This document shows positions 33,304-43,099 of a stretch of 64,000 nt of DNA, piece after piece. The position numbers were made by a program, and so were the translations under genes. Under the pieces are notes generated by a model. It searched no databases and had not been told where the DNA came from. It saw nothing but the letters and a program-made list of their open reading frames with translations. Every line of letters starts with the position of its first letter. The first letter of the stretch is position 1. Source of the DNA: Metabacillus fastidiosus NBRC 101226 (GTDB taxonomy: Bacteria; Bacillota; Bacilli; Bacillales; Bacillaceae); NCBI RefSeq assembly GCF_001591625.1, contig NZ_BCVG01000001.1, positions 62,001 to 126,000 of the forward strand. Reading direction: 5' to 3'.

Positions 33304-36300
33304 ATGAAAAAGTTTCTTAATATTTTTCTTGTTATGCTGATAACAGTAGGGGTGATTGTTCCACCTTCTACTGCTTCAGCTTACAGTTTTTCAAGTGCTC
33401 CTAAACCGAAGGAAACTTCATATAAAGGAGCACCAGTTTATTACTTAGATATTCAGACACCTGATAATAAAAATGGTATGGTTCCAGCAAGCCAAAAACA
33501 TTTAAGTGATGATCCCGATAAATGGGAAAGACTTGCGAATCGGGAATTTGCCCTCAGAGATAGAGTTTGGAAATATGTATGGGAGTGGAGGAATCAACCA
33601 AGAGATAAAAATAAGACAACTCTAACACCTATGACACCACTAACTTGGACAGGGAATTTACAAGGGAGTATAGCCGCTTCTGCTAGTAAAATTGAAGCAG
33701 CTAATCCCAAATATAAGATAAAAGAGATCATGGTTTATCCTGTTCATAAAGAACGATCTTACGCTATTTCGATTGCCGATGCTATTTTAAAACAATCATG
33801 GGATAACTATAGGAAAAATATAAGTGAAGTTTCTACTATAGATGCACAGTGGTCGGGAATACCTGATAGAAATAAACCTTATGTTTGGACTGGAGGAGCG
33901 CCTTCTCCTTATCCCTGGAAAACATATTTTCCTTCACCAATAGTTTATAATCATGCAGACTATCCTGGTGGAACAAGGTTTGGGAATTACGATTTAGTAT
34001 ATAAGGTAGATTCCACTGGGAGATCAAGATGGTTAAATACACCGGACTTCTGGAGAAATTGGGCAAAAGACACTAATAATGATACTAAAGTATCTTTTAC
34101 ACAAGATATTCAAAAAGGAAACTATTATGGAAGAGCACATCCAATGTATTACACGCCGGGTAATCATCCATATATGAGAAATATGAAATATAGTGACTGG
34201 ACTTTTACTCGATTGACAGATAGCTTTCCTAATGCAACTTGTCCAGGTGATGAAAGTTGTGGCTTCCCTTATACAAACTGGAATGCAATGGTTCATATGG
34301 AGGAAAGTGACTATAAAATTGAAGCAATTTTAGAAAAGAAGGAAGAAGAGAAACCAAATCCACCATTAGCATGTGATTATAAAATTTTACCGCCTGCTGC
34401 TGGTACAAAACAGACAGCTGATAAAATGGATGCTAATCCTTCAGGTGAAAATAAAGCGGATGATCGAGATAATCATAAGTTTAATGTACTAGATGGAATA
34501 CCAACTAGTGAATCTCTTTACACAAATGCCTTTGCTAAAGAATATGTTCATAAAAATATATTCACTGAAATGAGTGGAAGAGTACAATATAATGTTCCAG
34601 TTAAGAAAACATATCATTTAGTATGGGAAGATGTTTATTATGATGAGGATGGGGACGCTTATTATGTTCCTAGAAGTGATACCGTTGAAGTAGTTAAAAA
34701 TTATGACATATTTAGACCTTATCTTTATTGGCTGATTGATAATTTAGAGGTTTATGGCTTAGAAAAAGCTGATATGGCTAACTATGCATTACCTGGTGGA
34801 GAAGTGACTATGTACCCGAAAGGATACACACCACCTAATGTAAATGCAGAAAATGATGATGATGTAGAGAAACATGTTTTTCCTGCTAAATGTAAATCAG
34901 TGGATAAAGGAACTCAAACTATAAATGGTGGAACTTCACGTCCATCGGTTCCTGATGAGAACTTTAAGCAGGATGCTGAAAGTGCAACAGGAAAAACAGA
35001 AGTTGAGAATGACCTAGTAGAATTTAATGGATCAAAAATTATGGATAATAAGCGGGTGGTGGAGAAAGGTCCAACACCGACAACTATCCCTGAAGCTAAG
35101 ATGATTAACCGTGATGTTCTATATGAGCATGGGATGGTTATTAGTAAATCCTTAGTTAATAAGAAAGATACTCCGACTACAGGAAACATATACTATAATC
35201 TTTTGGCTGGAATAAAAGGTGGAGATCCACAAAAAATATACCCAATACTCGGTATAAATACGGTCACCGTACATACACCAGTTGTTATTTTTGCAGATGT
35301 TTCAGATGATAAGGAGCATAATCAGCGAACGAAGCCCGATCAATCGAAGCGGGGAGTCATTCTTGATAGACCATTTACGATTTACATGCCAACAGGTGGA
35401 CCACATCGTAATATTCTTGGATATGGAGATCGTGATTATGCTAAATATGTTCGAACGAAGCAAGTAAGGTTCCCATTTGATGTTTGGCATTATAAAAACA
35501 ACACGAAAGGTCAATTTGTTCCTGCTAATACATGGATTGACATACCGGTTGCAGAAGTAGCTTCAAACTTTTACTTACCAGTATGGATTGATGAAGGGAA
35601 TTACGAGGTATTATTTAGAACAATTGCGGAAAATGCACCAGCTGATTTCACAACACAACCAAATGCTAACTTAGACTTACAACATCATGTGGCAACAGAT
35701 GTCATTCCAGTTAATATTATTGGTCGTGTATACGACTTTAAAGTGTCTGATATAGCGGATTATAATTGGGGAGAAGTGTTCCGTACTAATAAAGGTAGTT
35801 ATAAGCACACTGGCAACTATTATTGGGTACAAGATCGAGGTATTGACGGAGAATTAAGAGGAAATAAGTTCCCTTACGTTCTGCCAATCATGCCGGGCAG
35901 TCACCCAAATTATAAGAATGTAAGTGTAAAAACTGGCTACCATTTTAAATTCGACTTAAAGACAAAGGGAAATATGTTTGGTCCTGGTGATGGAATTAGA
36001 ATCACTCCATCTTTCTATTTTGTTACTAAAGATGGAAAACAGAGACAAGAAGTTGACCTTTACTATAAAAATGACGCGAAGAATTTCGTTAGAATTGGAA
36101 GTCCAGAGGACAAAGAAAAGCGTTACGTTATTATGAATGATCGCTTACGTAATGTACCTCAAGGAGATCTTGTGAATGCAGCAGAATACGCATTTGATCA
36201 TTATCCTAATAGGACAACTGATATTAGAAATCGCTTCATAGAAGAGTATTTTGAGAAGGCAAAAGAAAAAACATGGGTAGGTGACTTCTCATGGATGATC

Positions 36301-36741
36301 TTAAACTATCGCTTAAAAACACATATTGGACCAACAACTGTTCCAGCCGGAGCTATGGTTGATGAACAAAGAGCTATTGCATCTATACATCAGTGGTATG
36401 GAGAGTATAGTCTTCCAGCTAATGTTTATACGGTTGCTAAAGGGACAAATTTAGCTGAACATGGAAGAATGAATGCTATTAATGATAAATCACTGATTTT
36501 CTTAAAGAATGGATACATCATTGTTAATTTCAATATTGAAACAATTAGAAATGAGGATTTAAGTAATCCATACCTACAGTATATTTACGCACCTTTAGCA
36601 AACCAGTGGCAAATAGAAGGCTATAAGAACAGTAGAATTGATCCATATGGAAATAACTTTGCATTAAAAGACGGGGATGTTGTCTTCTATCATGGTGATC
36701 TTTCGTCATATGATGACTTCCAATCGAACGTCACACATTAA
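33304..36741 (+). CDS. Large secreted protein, DUF5704-like
   Basis: 1145 residues. A signal peptide (1-26, ending Ala-Ser-Ala) is followed by a Trp/Tyr/Pro-rich exported protein without membrane anchor or LPXTG motif. Four Cys residues occur as pairs. I recall proteins of this size and style being assigned to DUF5704 in Bacillus and Paenibacillus, but this is not certain. Its place 15 bases after the VGGGYY-domain gene, at the end of the Tad-like cluster, suggests a surface part of the apparatus such as an adhesin. A terminator follows at 36772-36812. Confidence 0.6.
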   Translation: MKKFLNIFLVMLITVGVIVPPSTASAYSFSSAPKPKETSYKGAPVYYLDIQTPDNKNGMVPASQKHLSDDPDKWERLANREFALRDRVWKYVWEWRNQPRDKNKTTLTPMTPLTWTGNLQGSIAASASKIEAANPKYKIKEIMVYPVHKERSYAISIADAILKQSWDNYRKNISEVSTIDAQWSGIPDRNKPYVWTGGAPSPYPWKTYFPSPIVYNHADYPGGTRFGNYDLVYKVDSTGRSRWLNTPDFWRNWAKDTNNDTKVSFTQDIQKGNYYGRAHPMYYTPGNHPYMRNMKYSDWTFTRLTDSFPNATCPGDESCGFPYTNWNAMVHMEESDYKIEAILEKKEEEKPNPPLACDYKILPPAAGTKQTADKMDANPSGENKADDRDNHKFNVLDGIPTSESLYTNAFAKEYVHKNIFTEMSGRVQYNVPVKKTYHLVWEDVYYDEDGDAYYVPRSDTVEVVKNYDIFRPYLYWLIDNLEVYGLEKADMANYALPGGEVTMYPKGYTPPNVNAENDDDVEKHVFPAKCKSVDKGTQTINGGTSRPSVPDENFKQDAESATGKTEVENDLVEFNGSKIMDNKRVVEKGPTPTTIPEAKMINRDVLYEHGMVISKSLVNKKDTPTTGNIYYNLLAGIKGGDPQKIYPILGINTVTVHTPVVIFADVSDDKEHNQRTKPDQSKRGVILDRPFTIYMPTGGPHRNILGYGDRDYAKYVRTKQVRFPFDVWHYKNNTKGQFVPANTWIDIPVAEVASNFYLPVWIDEGNYEVLFRTIAENAPADFTTQPNANLDLQHHVATDVIPVNIIGRVYDFKVSDIADYNWGEVFRTNKGSYKHTGNYYWVQDRGIDGELRGNKFPYVLPIMPGSHPNYKNVSVKTGYHFKFDLKTKGNMFGPGDGIRITPSFYFVTKDGKQRQEVDLYYKNDAKNFVRIGSPEDKEKRYVIMNDRLRNVPQGDLVNAAEYAFDHYPNRTTDIRNRFIEEYFEKAKEKTWVGDFSWMILNYRLKTHIGPTTVPAGAMVDEQRAIASIHQWYGEYSLPANVYTVAKGTNLAEHGRMNAINDKSLIFLKNGYIIVNFNIETIRNEDLSNPYLQYIYAPLANQWQIEGYKNSRIDPYGNNFALKDGDVVFYHGDLSSYDDFQSNVTH

Positions 36742-36771
36742 TTTTATATTATGTAGAAAACTGTAACTTAA

Positions 36772-36812
36772 AGCATAAGTTTATCAGAATGATAGACTTA
36801 TGCTTTTTTATG
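36772..36812 (+). terminator. Intrinsic terminator of the Tad-like cluster
   Basis: AAGCATAAGTTTATC pairs with GATAGACTTATGCTT around loop AGAAT and is followed by TTTTTTA. It closes the unit ending with the large secreted protein. Confidence 0.85.
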
Positions 36813-36880
36813 TATCGGGATAGTGAAAAACAGTCCCAGTTACTTAGCTGGGGCTATAAGTTGAAAAGATAGGTGATATT

Positions 36881-37930
36881 ATGTTTGCAAATCAGTTGTA
36901 TTTACTTCCTTTATCATTCAGCATGATTGTTGTTTTGTTAATGGCAGTAATGGTAATCAATCTTTACTTAAAAACTAGAAAAAGACCTTATTTGATAGGA
37001 GCAGCAGCCTTTGTTCTTGCATTGATTCCAGTTGTTAGTGTTTCATTTAGCAGTATAAAAGGGGATGTGGTTCTTACCTCACCACTTATTAGCCTGTTGT
37101 TAGTCTCTCTAACATTAGTACAAGGTGGAGTGTATCATCTTTATAGTTCTAAGAAAAAAAAGGAATTACTTGTTTTTCTGTCAACAATCATTCTCATCTT
37201 TATTTTTGGAATGACATCTAATAAATTCATATCTGTTATTCCATACATATTGATCATCGCTTTTTCTATAATGTCTTACTACCGCTTAATGAAAGACATT
37301 AATAATCGAATGCATTACTTATTAACGCTAAGCTTTACTTTTCTTTCCGGAATATTTGGAGCATTGGCCGTTGTGTTCAATAGTTCTATATGTGCCTTTA
37401 TGTTTTCTTCTTTTCTTACAATGGCATTCATTATTCAATTTCTTATGTTTTTTGAAAGGATAGTAGACTTAATGCAGGCAGCTTCTTATACATCGATCAC
37501 TGACCCTTTAACAGGTCTCTTTAACCGTAGATTTTATACTAAACTAGTCGAACAAAAAGGCGAAAAGGGCTATATTGGAGTCATTTTTTGTGACATTGAT
37601 AATTTTAAAAAACTTAATGATACTCATGGTCATAAAAAAGGAGATGAAGTATTAAAGCAAGTAGCGTGGATTGTTCAAGAGACGGTTAGTGGCAAAGGAA
37701 TAGGGGGCCGGTATGGTGGTGAAGAGATAGTTCTATTAATTGATCAGGAACATGTCGATATTGCTGCAGTAGCCGAAAAAATCCGCTCAAGAGTAGAAAA
37801 AGAATCGATTGTAACCCTTTCTATTGGTTATGCAACGAACGACGGAATTACTCCAAGTGAGACTATTAATAAAGCTGATAAATTTATGTACCAGGCAAAG
37901 AATAGTGGAAAAAACAAAGTGTGTGGATGA
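36881..37930 (+). CDS. Membrane diguanylate cyclase (GGDEF)
   Basis: 349 residues. Residues 1-195 hold about six to seven membrane helices as a sensor part. The GGDEF domain has Phe-Cys-Asp-Ile-Asp-Asn-Phe-Lys and the active-site motif Arg-Tyr-Gly-Gly-Glu-Glu near 277, so it should make cyclic di-GMP from two GTP. Its 3' half is repeated, damaged, at 42778-43099. A hairpin (AGTCCCAG/CTGGGGCT, 36832-36856) lies just before the start and also has a counterpart before the damaged copy. In this setting it could tie pilus or adhesion functions to cyclic di-GMP. Confidence 0.85.
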   Translation: MFANQLYLLPLSFSMIVVLLMAVMVINLYLKTRKRPYLIGAAAFVLALIPVVSVSFSSIKGDVVLTSPLISLLLVSLTLVQGGVYHLYSSKKKKELLVFLSTIILIFIFGMTSNKFISVIPYILIIAFSIMSYYRLMKDINNRMHYLLTLSFTFLSGIFGALAVVFNSSICAFMFSSFLTMAFIIQFLMFFERIVDLMQAASYTSITDPLTGLFNRRFYTKLVEQKGEKGYIGVIFCDIDNFKKLNDTHGHKKGDEVLKQVAWIVQETVSGKGIGGRYGGEEIVLLIDQEHVDIAAVAEKIRSRVEKESIVTLSIGYATNDGITPSETINKADKFMYQAKNSGKNKVCG

Positions 37931-37957
37931 GTCAGTTTCCTTTTTTAAAAGAAAAAA

Positions 37958-37992
37958 CGTGAGAGGTAGTGATAATCTCACGTTTTTTGATT
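37958..37992 (+). terminator. Intrinsic terminator of the GGDEF gene
   Basis: AAAAAACGTGAGA pairs with TCTCACGTTTTTT around GGTAGTGATAA and ends in a T run. 37993-38460 shows no supportable gene. Confidence 0.8.
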
Positions 37993-38460
37993 GCCTATCA
38001 TTAAAAGTCTTAGCTTAGTCAGGAACTATAGCCAAATTGTAAAACAGTGTATTCTTGCTAAACTATTTTATAATTCTATTCTTTCCGTAACTTTAGATTG
38101 TTCACTAATATATTAAAATTCATCATGAATAGCTTTTTCATTTAACATCATTCATTGTAATAAACTGCTTAGTTAGAGAAGAAAGTATGCCTATACGAAA
38201 ATTACCTCAGAGAAGAAGCAATAGCAATATTTTTATATAGAAAGAGACTTTATTTTAAAGTAACATCTGACTCTTACTACTCTCTCTAAAGAAATTAGAT
38301 AAAAGTATTTTTAAACCATGAGAATGATATACATCTAGGAATGTAATAAGATGTTGTTGGTCCTCAGTTAGAAGTATTGTAGGAATTTAAAGTATTGATA
38401 CGTAGACCGGAAATTTTTGTGTACCGGATATTATATGGATACAGTGGGAGAAACAAGAAA

Positions 38461-38580
38461 ATGATAGAAGAATATATACGCAACCAGATTCAAGATGACA
38501 TAGTGGCAGAGCAATTAAGTATGATAGAATATCTAGATCCATTTAAAGAAGAAGAAGTGAGGGAAAAGAAATGGAAGTAG
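38461..38580 (+). CDS. Small hypothetical protein, 39 residues
   Basis: ATG at 38461 follows GGGAG. The peptide is helical and charged (Met-Ile-Glu-Glu-Tyr-Ile-Arg-Asn-Gln-Ile). An in-frame TTG at 38395 would give 61 residues. It could equally be the C-terminal relic of a longer gene, since the region upstream looks decayed. No function is recognised. Confidence 0.35.
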   Translation: MIEEYIRNQIQDDIVAEQLSMIEYLDPFKEEEVREKKWK

Positions 38581-38585
38581 GTAGA

Positions 38586-38669
38586 AGGCCCTTGAGGTAT
38601 AGCCGGTAAAAGTAGTACATCTAGAAAATTACTCAGAGGCCCTTTAAGGTCTAGTCAGTAACAAAGGCT
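38586..38669 (+). repeat. Imperfect direct repeat after the small gene
   Basis: AGGCCCTTGAGGTATAGCCGGTAA (from 38586) recurs as AGGCCCTTTAAGGTCTAGTCAGTAA (from 38637). A terminator (ACCAC...GTGGTTTTT, 38685-38712) follows. 38713-38928 holds only AT-rich DNA leading to the AlbA_2-domain gene. Confidence 0.4.
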
Positions 38670-38928
38670 TCAGCCACAGAGAAAACCACGCGTGAGAACG
38701 AGTGGTTTTTATTTTAAATTATTTATGAAATATTCAAAATAATTGGCAACTAGAAAATTTTGATTATTTTCCATAATAATCAATAGTTGTTAAATTTTTT
38801 GAATGAATGATAAAATTAGCTTACTATATCTATGGTTCTAGAATAATTAAATAATATTTTATAAGCATTATATTAGCTATTTTAATTTAATTATATTTTT
38901 GTATAGATCGTCATTGGGAGGATAATTT

Positions 38929-39849
38929 GTGGATATTCGAAGAAGGATTTTAGAGTTAGTAGAAAAGGGAGTTGAATGTGAGTATTTAGATTTTAAGGCG
39001 AAAATGTACCCGAGAAAAGGAACTCTTGATTTATTAAAGGATATTCTAGCAATGGCTAATTCAAGCTATGAAAACTCAAAATATATTATTTTAGGAGTGA
39101 AAGATGATACTTTAAAAGGTCGTTATATTGTCGGTGTTGATCATGAGGAAAAAGTTGATGTTTCGTCATATCAACAATATATATTAAATAATATTGAGCC
39201 TGATATTAATTTTGATCTTCACTATATCGAGATCGAGGAAAAAATAATAGCAGTTATTGAGATCAGAAATACTAATAATAAACCTTATATGACGAAAAAG
39301 AAGGTAAATAATCTTGAAGAAGGTTATTGCATTGTAAGAAAGGGCAGTATTAATACTCTTGCTAGAAGATCGGATTTTGATATGTTCTACCAAAGTAAAG
39401 AAAAATTTGAGATCATCATTTTAGATAGTTATCTGAGAGCAGTAGAAGATAAAATAGGTACTGCATTTTTAGATGTATCTCTCAGGAATTTAACTAAAAT
39501 GCCAATAACAATTATGGGTGGAAAATTACTTGTAAAAGATAGAAATGTTCTCCTATCCCAACATAGTTTGGTTGGTCTAGGTAGGGAAGAGGGTGCAGAC
39601 TTCCGTTTAGAAATCCCCCCATTTTCAGAAAAAACAGGTGATTTATATCTAAGTTTTAATTCAAGTGACTGTATTAGGATAGGATTAGACGAATATGGGC
39701 TTACGAATAAATCTTTTATTTTTGAATTGGTCCTTTACGATACATTACAAAATCAATATTATGCTCAAATAGAGAATGGTTCAGTTTATGCAAAAGGAGA
39801 ACTTTTATGGAAGGTCAAGCTAAAAAAAGAAAGGGACAGTCATAAATAG
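38929..39849 (+). CDS. AlbA_2 (Schlafen-type) DNA-binding domain protein
   Basis: 306 residues. The first 150 match the AlbA_2 pattern: an N-terminal helix, Cys-Glu-Tyr-Leu-Asp-Phe-Lys-Ala-Lys, Leu-Leu-Lys-Asp-Ile-Leu-Ala-Met-Ala-Asn, then Tyr-Ile-Ile-Leu-Gly-Val-Lys-Asp-Asp. A strand with Gly-Tyr-Cys-Ile-Val-Arg-Lys-Gly-Ser follows. The C-terminal 140 residues form a beta-rich domain of unknown type. AlbA_2 proteins act as regulators or as parts of defence systems. The start is GTG after GGGAGG. It precedes the nuclease-like gene at 40012 by 160 bases and shares its very low GC. Confidence 0.75.
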   Translation: MDIRRRILELVEKGVECEYLDFKAKMYPRKGTLDLLKDILAMANSSYENSKYIILGVKDDTLKGRYIVGVDHEEKVDVSSYQQYILNNIEPDINFDLHYIEIEEKIIAVIEIRNTNNKPYMTKKKVNNLEEGYCIVRKGSINTLARRSDFDMFYQSKEKFEIIILDSYLRAVEDKIGTAFLDVSLRNLTKMPITIMGGKLLVKDRNVLLSQHSLVGLGREEGADFRLEIPPFSEKTGDLYLSFNSSDCIRIGLDEYGLTNKSFIFELVLYDTLQNQYYAQIENGSVYAKGELLWKVKLKKERDSHK

Positions 39850-40011
39850 TACTCTGCAAATAGGATTTTTCTAGAAAAGTGAGTAAAGAGCTTGGATTAT
39901 GAAAAAATCGAATAGTTTGTTAAGACTCTCCCCATTTAAGCGGAGTAGTTTTTCTTTTATTTAATAGAAGTAGTTATGGATTTTAAAGAATGAAATGAAA
40001 GGGAAATACAT

Positions 40012-42060
40012 ATGTCGAAAAATCATATAACTAGAAATATGGAAAAATTATTAAAGAAATTAAAAAAAAGTCTTAAAAATTTTAATCGAAATGAGATAAA
40101 TCAATATCTACAACAAGGCTTTGAAATTAGCGGATCAACTTTTTTTGTGATATTAAAAAGTAATATATATGATATGTTTGGAGAAAATTATAAAAAAGTT
40201 AAGGAATTTCTAGAATTTCTAGAAAATAATGATTATGTGTGCTCTCACTTCTTTAATGACTGTTTGAATTTTCGTAAAAATATAGAAGATATTTATAGTG
40301 AATTTCTCCCGATTTATCAAAATTTGAGAGAAAATAAAAATCAAATGATAGATTATTTACTTAATAAGGATAAGGAATATATAACAGATGTATTGTATTA
40401 TTTTGAGCAGTTAATTTTCCAAGAATATAAAAGAAATTTAAATGAAAAGTGGTTAGAAATATATAGTCAGTTTTTATGTGATACTAATTTGTTAGTTGCT
40501 AGTATAGAATTATCACAAACACAGGAAATAAGATCAAAAAACAAGGAAATTCTAGATTTTGTAAAAGAATTAATAACAGAGTATAGTACAATAATTGAGT
40601 TCAAAAATAAGTTTTTTGATTTGTTGAGTGGAAGATATAACTTATCAGTTAATAATCATTGTTACGCGATTGAGCCTGCTCAGAATAATATTGATTTGGT
40701 GACGGCTTTATATGAAGCTAACAGGTTAGAGAGAAGGATGATATCTTTAGATAAGAAAGGAAAAATTTATAGCTCTTCATCATTTAGAAAAACAAGTTTA
40801 GAATTCATGTATAAGGATTTTGGATATAAAATAGATGATGAAATCGAGGTTGGAGTTACCTTTCAAGATGTTTACAATGTTTGGAATAATATTTGTGAGT
40901 TTGTTGATGGTCAAAATAACCTTAAACCAATGTGGTTAAAAATCGATTATGATAAAGTTATTAAAAAAGAGTTAAAAAAAATTTTATCAAAAGAACAATT
41001 TCACAAGATTATTGAGAGTTATTTTATGTCAGAAAAAACAGATCTATATCTATATCCTATTCAAAAATATGGGTCTCAGTATAGAATTTTAAATTGGGGT
41101 ACAGATATAGAATTTACATATTTATTAAATAACATTGTCCGTAATGTTTCGAAGACAGTAGATAAAAAATTTTATGAATTTGAAATTATTAATGATTTAA
41201 AGATAGTAAAAGAAATACTATTTAAGAATAATAACAACTTTTTAGTGTTTCCGACCAATGTAGAATTTAAAAATTTAGCAATAGAAATTGATTTGATGTT
41301 TTTGTATAACGATACATTATTTATTGCTGATGTCAAACATACGATGAAAAAATTTGAGAGTATAAGTAATCTAAGAAAATTGAATTATACATATGATGGT
41401 ATTGTACAAGTAGATTACATTTGTAAATTTATAAAAGAGAATAAAGAGTTGTTTATTGATAAGTTAAAAAAGGAGAAGGGAATTGATATACCGGATTTTA
41501 AAGAAGTAAAGGGGTTTTTGGTGACAAATGAAGGGAAGTTTTCGGGAGTAAAATTTAATAGAGATATTCCAATTATAACGAGAGAAGATTTATGGAGATT
41601 TTTTGCATATCCCGTTGTTTTAGTACAATTACCGAGTAGCGGGGTTGATTTTATAACAAAACATTGGTGGGATTTTTCTAAGGTGCCTAATTTAAAATCA
41701 TTTTTAAATTATCTAGATGATCCTTTTAAGGATAATTTTCCTTTTAAAGAATATATATTTATTGAAGAAAACAACTTCTCTAAAGGAAATGAAATTTTCA
41801 CTTTTAGATATTATAAATATTATAAAGAACCATATTCAAATAAGTATTCAAGAGGGATATATTATTCGTCATTAATTGAAGCAAAAAAATTTAACAAAAT
41901 GAGAAATAAAGCTACAAGGTTTTTGAAAAACAATTTTTATGTAATAGATTTTACTGAAAAAAGTTTTGCAAATTCTACGAAGGATGTTAAGGATGTAAAA
42001 TATTGGATAGAATTACAGGGAAAGTTTTCTGCATTTGATGATACTTCCAACAGAAGGTGA
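40012..42060 (+). CDS. Large protein with PD-(D/E)XK-like nuclease region
   Basis: 682 residues, family not recognised. The first 400 residues are helical and rich in Lys, Asn and Phe. Around residues 420-445, Glu-Ile-Asp-Leu-Met-Phe-Leu, then Leu-Phe-Ile-Ala-Asp-Val-Lys-His, has the Asp...Asp-x-Lys spacing of a PD-(D/E)XK nuclease. Leu-Asn-Tyr-Thr-Tyr-Asp-Gly-Ile-Val-Gln follows, as often seen after that core. The DNA is unusually AT-rich even for this window, which suggests transfer. With the AlbA_2-domain gene it forms a two-gene cassette that could be a defence system. This is inference. Confidence 0.6.
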   Translation: MSKNHITRNMEKLLKKLKKSLKNFNRNEINQYLQQGFEISGSTFFVILKSNIYDMFGENYKKVKEFLEFLENNDYVCSHFFNDCLNFRKNIEDIYSEFLPIYQNLRENKNQMIDYLLNKDKEYITDVLYYFEQLIFQEYKRNLNEKWLEIYSQFLCDTNLLVASIELSQTQEIRSKNKEILDFVKELITEYSTIIEFKNKFFDLLSGRYNLSVNNHCYAIEPAQNNIDLVTALYEANRLERRMISLDKKGKIYSSSSFRKTSLEFMYKDFGYKIDDEIEVGVTFQDVYNVWNNICEFVDGQNNLKPMWLKIDYDKVIKKELKKILSKEQFHKIIESYFMSEKTDLYLYPIQKYGSQYRILNWGTDIEFTYLLNNIVRNVSKTVDKKFYEFEIINDLKIVKEILFKNNNNFLVFPTNVEFKNLAIEIDLMFLYNDTLFIADVKHTMKKFESISNLRKLNYTYDGIVQVDYICKFIKENKELFIDKLKKEKGIDIPDFKEVKGFLVTNEGKFSGVKFNRDIPIITREDLWRFFAYPVVLVQLPSSGVDFITKHWWDFSKVPNLKSFLNYLDDPFKDNFPFKEYIFIEENNFSKGNEIFTFRYYKYYKEPYSNKYSRGIYYSSLIEAKKFNKMRNKATRFLKNNFYVIDFTEKSFANSTKDVKDVKYWIELQGKFSAFDDTSNRR

Positions 42061-42113
42061 ACGTCTTGGGTAAGGAACAAATAATTGGTTAAGATATTAG
42101 TAACATTACTAAA

Positions 42114-42663
42114 TTAGTTTAAATCTACGTTGAGAAATTTATCAACTCTATTCATATCCATGAGCAATCTAACTCTTTATTTATAAGATGTGAAGGAGAA
42201 AGAGGGGATAATGTAATCATAGCTAACAGTGTTATGTTTATAAATGGGAGAAGACTTATAGAGAATGCTGGTCCTGTAGAAAGGAAAATATTCATTAAAT
42301 TAAACCAGACTGTTGTCCCTTCAATGAGGTTTGTTTCAATTAATAAAGCAAATGGACAAATTAACCTGTCTATTGCTAACCTTGAGATTAAAGTATCCGA
42401 TGCGCAAACTCTTGAATTGATTCAGTAAATAACATTAATGTTCAGATAAATGGCTCAAGTGATGTTCAATTAGCAAATGGTGAAGTTGATAATTTAGTAG
42501 TGAATTTAAGCGGTTCGGGAAATATTCATGCTAATGTAACAGCTAATAATGCTAAATCACTATTGAATAGTAGTGGTTTTATGTTTGTTTCACATATACT
42601 TGAAAAAACTAAAGAATCACATAGAGGTTCAGGTGAAGTTTTAGTTTTAAAAAGAGTACTCTG
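42114..42663 (+). pseudogene. Frameshifted GIN-domain (DUF2807-like) gene
   Basis: Two open stretches in different frames read as one protein. The first (42114-42428) gives a beta-rich segment with Val-Met-Phe-Ile-Asn-Gly-Arg and Leu-Ser-Ile-Ala-Asn-Leu-Glu-Ile-Lys. The second (about 42417-42663) gives Val-Gln-Ile-Asn-Gly-Ser-Ser-Asp-Val-Gln-Leu and Leu-Ser-Gly-Ser-Gly-Asn-Ile, typical of GIN/DUF2807 repeats. The frame change lies near 42415-42428. No start codon or signal peptide is found upstream, so the 5' end is also lost. Confidence 0.6.
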
Positions 42664-42777
42664 ATCTTACTAGCTGAGGTTACACTTTAAAAAAACGAAT
42701 ATGTAATAAGTCTATATTTTAAATACAGTCTCGGTTTTCTAACTGGGACTAATTTTTTAATAATATTAATAATTAAA

Positions 42778-43099
42778 AAACTCAATGACACTCAAGGTCA
42801 CAAAAAAGGGGATGAAGTATTAAAGCAAGTAGCGCGGATCGTTCAAGAGACTGTTAGTGGGAAAGGAATAGGGGGGGCGTTATGGTGGAGAGGAGATTGT
42901 ACTGTTAATTGAACAGGAACATGTCGATATTGCAGCAGTAGCGGAGAAGATTCGTTCCAGAGTAGAAAAAGAATCGATTGTAACTCTTTCTATTGGCTAT
43001 GCAACGAATGATGGAATTACTCCTAGTGAGACTATTAATAAGGCGGATAAGTGTATGTATCAGGAAAAAAATAGCGGTAAAAACAAAGTATGTGGGTAA
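42778..43099 (+). pseudogene. Damaged copy of the GGDEF gene 3' half
   Basis: About 320 bases closely match the end of the GGDEF gene (37609-37930). The copy begins at Lys-Leu-Asn-Asp-Thr, and one extra G in the run before the GGEE codons shifts the frame. The sensor half is missing. A leader-like hairpin (AGTCTCGG/ACTGGGACT, 42725-42752) resembling that of the intact gene lies just upstream. A terminator (AGCATGAGAC/GTTTCATGCT, 43121-43152) follows. 43160-43470 is otherwise empty. Confidence 0.8.

Noticed and set aside
36820-36880. Cyclic di-GMP riboswitch before the GGDEF gene
   Set aside because: Only a single short hairpin is visible; the conserved core of known cyclic di-GMP riboswitches is not recognisable.
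38586-38669. Attachment site of an integrated element
   Set aside because: The two repeats are imperfect and adjacent, and no integrase or recombinase gene is visible nearby.
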